A stretch of DNA of 64,000 bases. Source: Triatoma infestans (Eukaryota; Arthropoda; Insecta; Hemiptera; Reduviidae). The notes beneath the pieces are model-generated. The model was not told the DNA's origin. It ran no database searches and saw nothing but the letters and a program-made list of their open reading frames with translations. Below are positions 46,492 through 57,500 of the stretch, piece by piece (the first letter of the stretch is position 1; every line of letters starts with the position of its first letter). The stretch spans positions 212,001 through 276,000 of the forward strand of contig JAAEAF010000104.1 in the NCBI GenBank assembly GCA_011037195.1, written 5' to 3'. The translations under genes were made by a program, and so were the position numbers.

Positions 46492-49400
46492 TTAAAAAGT
46501 TTTATTACGATTCTTAGACATTTTTTTCCTCCACTTTTTGTATTTGATTGGGTTGAATTTTTTCTCATTTACTATTTTGACATATGATTTTTTAATTTCT
46601 TTTTTAAATTTTGCATCACTTAATAATTCTTCCACAAGCGTTCTCTTACGTAATTTTTTTGGCAGTCTGCTGCTGTAAAAATCTGCCGGAGAATCCACCA
46701 CACGACCAATCTGGAAAAAGTATTTTAGAAAATAATAAGGTGCTTATATATAATATAGTTGTTATATTGAAAAACAATCTAAATCGATGTTTTAGAATGC
46801 TCATTAGGTCTTAAGGTTCCTTATCCAAAGAATATCACATCTTCAGGATTACAAGACTTTGAATAAGATCAAAACAATAAATAGAAATAAACGACTCTTA
46901 CAGTGTTCCAGCATATAAATTATTATTTCAATACATATAATTAGTTAAACAGATATCTGAGTCGGAATGTTGGACAATAACTGAGACTGTATATTTAACA
47001 TTATGGTATGTATTATTTGGAGTTTCTGACCCGTTTGAAAAATACTAAAAGGTCTATTTTCTTGACTTTCACCGTTCCTGAATAAACTAAAGTAATGACT
47101 GTATTTAAGGCGGTCTTACGTCCAACTGACATTGCGTCCGATCAGGTTTCATGGGCGCAATTTCATTCTTTACATTATATATGTGTTACTTATATTAATA
47201 CATCAAATATATTCCAAGATTTAAAAAATATGAAATGAAATATTTCCAAGACATTTTATTTAGAGATTTCTTCAGTGGAATATGTTGGCCCTGATATTTT
47301 ATTTCTCTATAAGATGAAACAAGAAATATGATTGAATCGACTTTAATACTTAGTCTACTTACCTGAATATCTTTTGAAGGCATGATATCATTTTTTTTAT
47401 AGAATCTCTTTTTATCAAAAACTGATCTCATTTGTATAACTTTCACATCATTCATAATTTCATCTGATAATTCGATTTCTCTGCTTTTCGGTTTCTAAAA
47501 TTAGGATACAACTGTATAATATATATTTAAAATCAGAATAGATGAGATAATGAAAGGCTATAAGTAAACATGAGGTATTAATTGATACATTCAAATCAAC
47601 ATGAGTCTATTAAATTAAAATCAAAAAGAGATTGTCATAAGAACAAGAGAGCTGGGCATTATTTCAAAAATTTTGTTTGAAATAATGTTTGACTTAAATA
47701 CCTTGAAAACGATACATTACAGCTAAATTTGGCTCCGCAGAAGCGACCTGGAGACCTTTAAAATGATGTTATATTACCGAGGTGTGTTTGCTCATATTCC
47801 AAATCACGTTTAAGACAATGAAATGAAATCATTTATGGCATCTATGATAAAGTTCCACGCCTACTATATTGTGGAAACAAATAAATTATCTAGCATTGCG
47901 GTATATAATGGGTATGAGAAGGAGAGAAATTGAGTTTATGAAATAATAAATGGAAGTAATGCTAAACACTGTATAATAAGGAAAGTAACACAAACGCCTG
48001 GACTTTACACGAATATATAAAATGGTAGTGAAAGATTTAAAGTGAGTAAAGAGAAAGGTTGTTTACGAGTTGTGACTGCTGTATGAAATGTTGCCAGACT
48101 GTTGGAAGATTCTCCAGTATGGCTAACGCAGCTGTTTTTCAACAGATTCTCCCACTGTAGTCTGGCCTAAACTAGTGAGTGTCAATTTTTGTGTCTCTCT
48201 CTTTGGATCATATTACATGGACCCAACTACATATTCAACAAATAAATTATCAGTTAGGTTAGTTGTTTTAGAGAAAGAATATCTTTCCCTACAGGGGGGT
48301 CGAGGGAAAGCCGCACCGTTTTCAAGATATTATGAAAGAATACAAGATACAAGAAAGAAACTTTTTCTTACAGCAATTTATATATATTTTTACATTACAA
48401 ATTTGACATATAACCGAGAGAAAATCGTAGAAAGCTAAAAAAAATCTATTCAGTAAACTTCCATTTTACCGAAACCTTATTGTTGGGTTCCCTATTAGAA
48501 ATTACAACAAAATAATTGTACTTTCTGAGATTTTCCGTTTTTGAATTACACACACACCGTAATTTCTAAAAATCACTTTTTCTAATTCAGGAAAACGCTT
48601 TAAATTTTTGTATACTATCTATTTTGTACTTTTGTTATATCAATTTATTTTTTTAAGAGCTACCTCATAATTGGCACCCATTAATCTAACTCAATATTAT
48701 CTAACACCAATGAAGATTTCAAACTTTGAAACCGTCACACATTGTCTAACGTTTTTTTATCATGATTTACTATTTAAACAGCTTATAAAGGGAAGGGATT
48801 AGCTCAATCGTAGCGTGCTGAACTCGGATTCGGATTTTGGACTGGCTGAGGTCCCGGATTCGAGTCCAGCAGTGGGCCCTTATATTTTCTCTTTTTAGAA
48901 GCCTCTACTCACTGTCCGGTGTGGGGAGCGTTGTCTGTATCGAGAGAGATCACTATCCGGAGGCCGGCAGTACACTGAGAAGTCTCTGGGCGCCAATTGG
49001 CCATAGATGTTAATGCGCCTTTATTTGGAAAAAAAGCTCATAAAATGGATTCCATGCGCATATATCTCCTTTGAATACGGAAATATTGTAGGTGCAATCT
49101 AGCATTTAATATCTAAATACAACCATTCTTTACTTGGAATTTTTCTATTTTTAGTTAGAATGATTAGGTGTTGTTACGACCGTTGTATTCAATGTTGTAA
49201 AATAAATGTTGAGGTTCGGTCATAAAAAAAAAAAAATATATATGTATACACTAGAGTGTATAAACTGAATTTGCTCGGTGCAAGTCTGAGTTATCACACT
49301 GCCTGATAAACGCATCCTGAAGATGGACGAACGCCCGAAACCGGTCGATGACCACAAAATGAAGCAGGCTACTATGGAAAATGTCTCTGATGCTTTCCTG

Positions 49401-52400
49401 CTCAGCGGAACCAACCTCTAATTTTAATTTGTTGTACTCATTAAATGGGTATGGCTAAGTTGAAGTACACGTTTGTAAAAAGATTTTACAAAGTAGATTT
49501 TCTGATTATATGGATGATTGGAAAGGAAATGGAGGCATCTATCAGAAAGTATGGATTTCATGAACCAGTTGGTAATAAGAGAACCATTTTCGTCACGGAT
49601 AATCGTCGCGTCTAAAAAATTAATTTTATTATCTATTTCTATTTCGTGTGTAAATTTTAAACGGGGATGGTATCTATTAAAGGTATTCAGGATGGTATGG
49701 ATATGTTTTTTAGGGACAGCTGTTAAACAGTAATCAACATATTTGAAGAAAAAGGGAATTGTAAAGGGCAGTTTTGTAATAGAATTTTGAATTAATTCTG
49801 ACATGATGACATCCGCAAGAATAGGTCCTAGGCTACTTCCCATGGCTGTACCAAATTTGTTGGTGAAAGTGTTGATTATATTGGATATCCTGATTTACAG
49901 CAATGGGATAACAGAGAGATGAATTTTTGAAGAGGGATATTAGTTTTATTCTCTAGAACATGAAAATTCCTCTTTGTAATTTCTATCGTTTCTTGAATGG
50001 GACAGCTGTTTAACAGTTAAACATGATATTCCGTAGGGAAATTTCCGACTGAACTTCAAATTGAAAACTTTGATCCCCAAAATGGTAAGTGGAAAATTTA
50101 TATTTAACGGCTTAAGAATAAACTGTATTTGTACGGCCTCGCTAAAGACAAAAAAGTACCAATATCAATTGGATACACAGCGGTTGAATGGTTACCATGA
50201 CCTTTGTGAACCCTATAATCCAGAAAACAAAACTTTTATCTGGTAGAAATTCTATTTTTTCAGAATATGCGGAAAGGTAAAGTTTGGAAAGGGACTGGCT
50301 CATGGCAGTGCGCTGGACATCAACGCGAAAGACCCGGGTTCGAATCCAGCAATGCTGGCATGATCTTTCAGGTCACAGTGCAATATCCCCTACAATAATA
50401 AAAAAAATCTAAAGTTATGGTACATGTTTCCAACAAACTGACTAATCAGCCCATGAGTATGCACGGTGTTGAAAGATTTAACATAATATTGCAAATTTCC
50501 TGTTATTTATTTAGAAGAAAGTCTAAAAGAAGGGGAAATTCGAGGACTTTCCGATACAGACGTTTCATGAAATACTATTTGAAATGAAAAATGGAGAGTT
50601 TCATAGTAAAAAATAAATCTGACACCTGCTTATCATCACGAATTGAACTCCTCTCAGAAACAAGAATTTTCGACGTTTACAACTGTGGACGCACTTTCAT
50701 TAAAAAAAAAAAAATGTTTTTCCGACATATGCAGTGCGCCAAAAATGTTTCAGTAAAATATAGAAAACCTCTAGGGAAGTTAATGTTTGTTAGGATATTT
50801 TATGATGATTAATATATTCAGCAAGATAACACACACACTTGAACGCACTTTTCGAAGTATTAACCAGTAATGTCTTAATTATAAATTATTGTTATCGAGT
50901 AATCATTCTGATGGACGAATTTCGAAACTGGGGAAAAACAAGCAGGAGTTGAAATGTAAAACCCTCGTTAAAAAAGTAAGAACTTAAGCACTCTTTATCC
51001 AGAAAGATAATTATATTATCCCCATCAGTAGTTCTGATGTTTAAGTAGATAAATAGATAAAGATGTTTTATTTATATCGAAATTTACATTTTGTGCAAAA
51101 GAAAGAAAAAATAATAATAACTACACATCTTAAGACATGGTCAATTAGACCGTCTGTCAGAGTCCACTCCTGAAATTAATTTTACCAAAATACAAACATC
51201 ATAACTCATAAAGAACACACTTATAACAAAAAAACTAGTAACAAAAATATAAAGCAAACTAAAAATTAAATTCTTCAACTAACATATTTCTATAAAATAG
51301 TGCATATTTAATGTACAAAGCTGACTTGAGCCAATCAGATCCATTTAACAACAACGAAAATTCTACTTCTGTCAAAACTGATTTTTTGAAAAAACGTAAT
51401 CTAAACTCTTTAAGGATGGGACATTCTGCCACAAAGTGAAAGACATTTTCAACTTTAGATAAATTACACAGTGATCAGTTGTAATTGACATTAGGTAGCC
51501 AAGGCTTATACTTTAAATTGAACAATTCCCCTCTTATTTTAAATATACATTTTTTGTATTCAAAATTTAAGTTACTGCTTATATAATTTGTATTAAAACT
51601 TAATTTATTAAACTGCTCGTGGTATTGGGCGTGTTTGGCTAAGAACTTAAATTCCTCCATCTCATTATTCTTTATTGCAGATAGTAAGCATTGTGTTTGC
51701 TTCTTCCAATTAATGTTGGTTTCATTATCCAGCACGACATCATACCTCTCCGCCAGTTGACACCAAGACTGATACCAAAAAAGTTTCTTTTTTATGGTTT
51801 CCATTGCCACTATATGTGTTAATCTGTCTTCGGAGTGATTATTTAATATATAAGAAAAATGCAGCTTCAGGGTAAAACAGAAAAGTGTATTTCTGCCAGT
51901 TTCTAAAAGTATGTAATAAGAAGGGGAGTTAGTCGGCAAGCCAAATAATTTTTTAATATAAAATCTTTGTAATTTTTCAACCTCTTCGTACAATTCGTGA
52001 CCCCAAATTGGCATCCGTAGCACATTCTGGAAATTGGTTAACAAGACTAAAAACAAATCATTCATTTGCAGTGGCAATATTGGCGCTAACAGTTGGCGGG
52101 ATTATTTTTGCGAATTGTATAATCCGGTTTCCGAAGGCCTTTCAGTAATGTGGGCTGAACCTCAAGTTCGTGACTCCGATTTGGACTCTCCTTTTACATT
52201 TGATGAGTTGTCATTAGTGCTGAGCCAAGCAAAGGATAGTAAAGCGCCGGGTTTAGACAGGGTCCCATCAGAATTTTTTAAACACTCTCCCGGAATATTT
52301 CAGAAGCATTTGTTATATACATATAATAAGTTTTATGAAGGGGGTTGGTGCCGTCAAACTTTGGAAAATCAATAGTGTTTCCAATTTTCAAAAAAGGGGA

Positions 52401-53607
52401 TATGCAATCGCCTTGTAATTATAGGGGTATTTGCTTTCTAAATTCCATATGCAAAATTTATACAGCGCTCTTACATTTGAGGTTAACGGCTTGGTTGGAA
52501 AAAGTGAATATATGGAAAGGATACAACCAGGCTGGCTACAGAAAAAGTTATTCGGCTGTGGACCACATTTTTGCGCTCACTAGTATTACTAAATTAAAAT
52601 GGAAACAACCAAAGAAAAAAGTGTATGCTGTATTTGTGGACTTTAAAGCCGCGTTCGATAGCGTTGATCGCAATGGTTTATTTTATAAGTTATATACTTT
52701 GGGTCTATCCAGTAATTTATCAACGCCGTCAAAAGTTTATACTGCAATACTGAAGCCTCCGTATGGTGCAATGGCGGTTTGTCTTCAAGTTTTTCCACGA
52801 AAACAGGTGTAAGACAAGGATGCTTGATTAGCCCGCTTCTTTTCGCACTTTTTTTACCGGAATATATCGGTGGTGGACTTATTATTGGTAAAACAAAAGT
52901 AAATACCCTACTGTACGCGGATGACATCGTTTTACTCGCTGATGACGCAGGGGTACTTCAGTTAATGATTCGAAGACTGGGGGAATTTACTGATAATTGG
53001 AAACTAAAAGTGAATTTGGAAAAAACTAAAATTGTTGTTTTCAAAAAAAATGGGGGAAAGAGTAGTTTACGTGAAAAATGGTCCTACAAAAATGAACCTA
53101 TTGAAGTGGTGCGGAGCTATAACTATCTAGGTATTAATTTAAAGTCCACTGTATTTTAAATTGCACTTAAAAGAAAAACTGGTGGCTGGCAAACGCACCA
53201 TAGGCAGCATTTGGCATAATTTTATTAGGAATAAGTACATTAGTGTCCCTGTTAAATTTCAAATTTTCAATGCAGTGATGTTTAAGTAACTTCACTGAAA
53301 AAAGTAAAAAAGTAAATCAACATACCTTTTTCGATATTCGTGGCAATTCACGACATTGTTCGTACCCTACAGGAATACTGCTTAATTTCATAATGTCATC
53401 AACATGAAGTGTATTTTTCAAATCAGATTGATCAGTCTGAAACGATACATAGCTATCATCAAGAGTATATTCATTTTTCTTTTTGCTCATGTTCCAATCG
53501 AGAAACTCAAATATACTGTTAACGCGCTTGTAACCTCTTTCTACTTGGCTGGTAGTTTGTAACCTCAATGCTCCGTTGGTAACGACTGTATTTCTTGATA
53601 CCTTCAT
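46492..53607 (-). CDS. DNTTIP2: FCF2 / DNTTIP2-like pre-rRNA processing protein, 3 exons
   Basis: Fcf2-domain protein; family members act in the nucleolar small-subunit processome in early 18S rRNA cleavages. Exons on the minus strand: 53607-53326 (94 codons), 47494-47363 (44 codons) and 46710-46492 (73 codons with stop). All junctions are phase 0, giving 210 residues. The Fcf2 domain covers exons 2 and 3: NDVKVIQMRSVFDKKRFYKK, then IGRVVDSPADFYSSRLPKK, RTLVEELLSDAKFKKEIKK, ending in a lysine-rich tail. Exon 1 (NSIFEFLDWN, HVDDIMKLSS) is not known to me; it is joined by phase, its donor (GGTATG) and the lysine-rich junction. An in-frame TGA lies 15 nt before the ATG. The length is like yeast Fcf2 and far below vertebrate DNTTIP2. 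Intron 1 (5.8 kb) is filled with retroelements. Confidence 0.85.
47909..48217 (-). mobile_element. Solo or fragmentary gypsy-type LTR
   Basis: About 309 bp similar along its length to the LTR at 61193-61479 (TGGGTATGAGAAGGAGAGAA at one end, GTCTGGCCTAA inside, TATTACA at the other). No internal retroviral-type sequence adjoins it. No clear target duplication was found. In intron 1 of the FCF2-like gene. Confidence 0.7.
48790..49027 (+). repeat. tRNA-derived SINE, family A, most complete copy
   Basis: GGAAGGGATTAGCTCAATCG (A box) at 48791 and GGATTCGAGTCC (B box) at 48856-48867 are spaced as in a tRNA. The common body and ATGTTAATGCGCC end plus A-run follow. Best reference copy of the family in this window. 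Confidence 0.88.
49263..49410 (+). repeat. Penelope-type LTR (family 1) next to RT remnant
   Basis: CTGAAGA at 49317-49323, stem II damaged (GGAC against GCCC), GAAAC at 49337-49341, then CGGTCGATGACCACAAAATG as in other copies. It abuts a minus-strand Penelope RT, linking the family-1 repeats to Penelope elements. Confidence 0.8.
49424..50040 (-). mobile_element. Penelope-like reverse transcriptase remnant
   Basis: Minus strand. Upstream frame: ETIEITKRNFHVLENKTNIP, then LLSHCCKSGYPI (to about 49890). An open frame from 49843 to 49424 begins MGSSLGPILADVIMSELIQN and contains FFKYVDYCLTAVPKKHI, where the catalytic YVDD reads YVDY. It continues with DNKINFLDATIIRDENGSLI and ILSDRCLHFLSNHPYNQK. 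The thumb motifs (FLD, TNW, SNHP) are those of Penelope RT. The endonuclease part is missing, the element ending at the family-1 repeat. Confidence 0.88.
50286..50407 (+). repeat. tRNA-like SINE head
   Basis: GGACTGGCTCATGGCAGTG (A box) and GGGTTCGAATCC (50336-50347, canonical B box), followed by a short unrelated body and an A-run. Not foldable into a normal tRNA, so it is read as a SINE, perhaps a third family. Confidence 0.65.
51035..51047. repeat. Left target-site duplication of the LINE
   Basis: TGATGTTTAAGTA, identical to 53276-53288. Confidence 0.88.
51048..53275 (-). mobile_element. LINE insertion with 5' inversion (twin-priming structure)
   Basis: Two halves lie in opposite orientation. 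The minus strand from 52077 to 51475 is open and encodes the end of the polyprotein (PIWGHELYEEVEKLQRFYIK, then LFGLPTNSPSYYILLETGR), followed by the 3' UTR to 51048. The plus strand from about 52085 to 53275 encodes RT: KAPGLDRVPSEFFK, FPIFKKGDMQSPCNYRGICF, AVFVDFKAAFDSVDR (52625-52670), TGVRQGCLISPLLFALFL (52801-52857), LLYADDIVLLADD (52909-52947) and YNYLGINLKST. Frame changes occur near 52355 and 52790. Identical 13-bp sequences flank the whole unit (51035-51047 and 53276-53288). CR1/L2/Jockey-like; the clade is not fixed. It lies in intron 1 of the FCF2-like gene, 50 bp from the exon 1 donor. Confidence 0.9.
53276..53288. repeat. Right target-site duplication of the LINE
   Basis: TGATGTTTAAGTA, identical to 51035-51047; 37 bp from the last base of exon 1 of the FCF2-like gene. 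Confidence 0.88.
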
Positions 53608-54527
53608 ATAATATCGATATCAAAATGAGTAAATTATAAACACATCGATGCAGACCTTATCCAACAGAACTATTCGCTCTTGTTAGGGCGAAGGATATAA
53701 GTCAAAAAAATTCAAAAACTAAGAAAAAATTTCTTTGTAGGAAACTACCAAAACTTTGTTTGTAAGGGGGTTGAAGTCTATTCTGAATAATCTTCCTATT
53801 ATTCGTATGTGCACTTTGGGTTAAGAAGTAAAAATACAAACTATAATTGGGCAGAAGGTTATAAGTGATTCCTCTCCTATAAAATCATAGAAAATGTATT
53901 TACACCCTTTTGCTCTAACAAGAGCGAATTTGAAGAGAAAGACTTTTTTTGACATTCCACATACTTTTATTTTCAAGAGGATAAAAAGTAAAGCAAAAGT
54001 TTTCCTATAAAAAAAAAAAAAAAAAACTCATTATTAAATTCTGTTTAGAGAATCGTATTATCCTAATTAAATTGAAGAATTAACAAATTATTGTTTGCGT
54101 TGTTAAATAAATTAAATATTTCTGCTTTTGAAGTGTCCATATTAAACATCTTTTATTAAATTTCGTTAATTAAAAGATGAAACTTCTTTTTCTGAAATCT
54201 CAAATTTTTGTCAAACAGATTAGTGCCTTCTATAACAATAAACACGTTAATATTTATCCATACAATTGAAGATATATTCTGTAGTATTTTCTACAAAATA
54301 GTAGGTTATAATTTTATATTCTTATATAAGTTATCTAGAAGGCATTTGTATTGCGGTGGTTGCCCTGGAATATGGTTTGTGTATATTGTTTTTCTTTATA
54401 AGAAATTATCTATTCTTACGATTTATTTTAGAATTTAGTGGCATTTTCCTAGTTTTAAAAACAAACGCACTATTGAAAAAGTATTTAATTCCGGTTTCCT
54501 GTAATTATTCCTGAAATTGATATTAAT

Positions 54528-57500
54528 ATGAAGTCAACGTATCACGACGAAGGTAAATACATTTACACAATTTTTTTTCATGTATTCTTAGAATTGAAAC
54601 TACTTTTCCTTTAAAAGTATCAATAGTTTTGCAAAATCACAAATAGGAATGCTAGCTTATATATTTTATTCTTATTAATTGTTTTGTATATGAGTAACTT
54701 ATCCTACTTGAATTTCATTTCATGTTTTTTATTAAAGAGGAAATTACTGGTATTCGTTTGAGAAATAGCTAATTATAAAACACCGTAGATTTGTGAATTA
54801 TTATACAATTTGCAGTTTCCTAAGCAAACAGAAACTGGTGAGGTTATTATTTTTCATCAAATTAGATAAATCCTGATTTATATCATGCAAATTTAAAATA
54901 TGAAAGTCAAAGAGCTCTTAGGTCTGAACCGAGCATAAGCTGTTTAGTCAAATATTGTAAATGTGCATATTGTATGCTATGAAGTCAAATCCATGATCTA
55001 TTTGGATTCCTTAGGTCATGTTTTTGCAGAAAATAAAGCCATCTTAATTATAATTGTGTGTGGTGTAAGCTAGAGTTTGCCCATGAATACGCTAAACCCA
55101 ATTAGTTTCACACATCACCTACCTCTACAGATCCTATTAGTATTGGTATATCAATGTATTATTCTACAATTAGGTTGGTTCCCGCAGGACTACCAAGATC
55201 CCTGAAGAAGTAGGAATGATATGTTGATAGTAATGGAATAATTTTTTAAAGGGCCCAGATATAATAAACTTCTCCTGTCTAAGATATCTATGAATTTTGA
55301 GATTGTACAGAACCTTAGGTCAAAAATAACTTTTATCTGATAAAGTATTTCATATCAGCTTAGTTTCTTAAATAATTTCTTCAATTGGTTATGAAATTTT
55401 TATGTATTTTATGTGTATGCATTTTTTCGAAATGAAAGGTAATATATATATAATACAGCAGAATTTTCGCTGAAAAGTAAATTATCACCTTACATTGCTG
55501 TAATCATATATAAGGAGAAGGAGATGCCACTTCTTTAGGGATCTTGGCATAGCTGCATGGATCCCAGCTTAGCAACACTTATTTTAACTCCCATAATATT
55601 CACAAGACAAATAGGGCCTCCATAGGAAGCTTGTAGGCAAGCAGGTGTACTTGTAACTAAGTAGGTTTAGCATTTATAGGCTAACTCAGCAACACTACAA
55701 TCTCTCGCACAATGTACACTTTACATATTTGTACAAACAGGAACACCCAAGGGAGCCACATTAGAACTTTTAGATCACAGTGAATATTGATTTATACACA
55801 GTGAATATCCCTTTAAATATCTAATGCTGTCATTACCATACTATAATTTAGATTAAATAGTTTTATTTAAAATTAATTTGTTTTTATGTAATTTTAGGTA
55901 AGCTTCCTTTTTAAAAAAATCGTTCGTATTTAAGTTCAAAATAAAAGTCATTGACTTAGAACTTTATTAATAATATATTATTTACATTTAGGCCTGCAAT
56001 TGCAGAAAATATATTGATAATATAAAAATTGCATTGTGTTGTTATTGTTCAATAGCTGCTTTGGAGATTTGTTATGGGATATTTTTAACTGATGTTTCTT
56101 TTTAGCGATGAATTTAAATTATTTCCTCATACTTTGATTTTTAGTCCTCATATTTTGATTTTCAGTTTCTATGACAACACTTTTACCTCTTTTTTTCATA
56201 TTTTGGGAATTCACTGTGATTGTCACGAAAACCGCTCCAATGATTTTGTCTTGCATACTGAAAGACCCTTTACTTTTTTTGTAACTGTTTCCCAGAAAGT
56301 TGAATTGGAGTTTCTTGTGAGAGCTGCACCGTTAAAATTTCATCGGAAATGCTATATCAGTGCAATGGATTGTTTGTTCTACCATCCATATAATATAAGC
56401 CATATTAAAAGTATTATAATTGTAGATTTGAAGAAAATCTGTTAATTGGCCCAAGTGCGACTTTACAGAATAGGTTTTTGAGTTTTGGAATTTTCTCGAG
56501 AACTACTATAACGATTTCATTTATACTCTGAATACTAACTGCACAGGGATGAACTTTTCCCGGAAAAATGTATTTTTGGAAAGGTTTAAGTTATATTTCA
56601 AACGTTAATGATGTTGTTTAATGTAATCACATTCAAATACTATTTGTGTTTGTGCTAACCAATTAGTAACCTCCCACCAAACTACATATATTTATGTAGG
56701 GTAAGTAAACTTTGATTAAAATTTCTTTGTAAAAGAAAATTTACTATTTTATAATTGTATAATAAATATGAGTGTTTCGTAACAATGTTTTTTTTTAAAA
56801 TGATTTATTATGTTAACATTATTTGGCTTTAAATTAATGTTAACATTTCAATATTTTTACCTTAAAAATTTATATGTCTGTTTATTAGTGGCTTTTATAT
56901 TTTTTTTTAATTTATTTTTATGTTAAAGGTAATGAAGAAGAGGAAGAACCAAAACATGTTAACGCAATGCAAAAGAAAAGTAATATTTTGCCTCTCTGGG
57001 GTAATGAGCGTACTATGAATCTTAATCCTTTAATTCTTACCAACATACAATCTTCCCATTATTTTAAAGGTATTTTATTTTATTGGGTTTTGAATCTGTT
57101 AATTATTTCGCAATAATATTAATATGAACCAACGCTCGAATTTAATATGCACTATTGAATGTTCCTAAATAAATTATACTTAGAATTCTTAAGATTGGCG
57201 CGTAGTGTCGTGCCCATACTCTGCCGTCAGTGACAAAGGTAGTAAATAAGCTGTTTGTTAATTAATGTTGTAGTTTTTTTAAATTGTGATGTTTCTAATT
57301 GTATAGCTTATTTCATACTACTATTATGTCTTGACGCTCGCGGCGATGAGGGCACAATGATAAGATACTTTTCACACAATTACTTTATTTTTACTTTCTC
57401 TTACTGCTGTACGAGGAATTATTGTGATCGTGTCAATTTTCAATATCGAGTTTTCAACGGAAATATACGTTCCGTGGTTTTTATAAAATGGTCTCTCTAT

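Noticed and set aside
50297..50347. tRNA gene
   Set aside because: A and B boxes are good but the sequence between and around them does not make acceptor and anticodon stems; an A-run follows, as in a SINE.
51475..52077. 200-codon minus-strand frame as a host gene
   Set aside because: Its motifs and position show it is the C-terminal part of the LINE whose RT lies inverted next to it.
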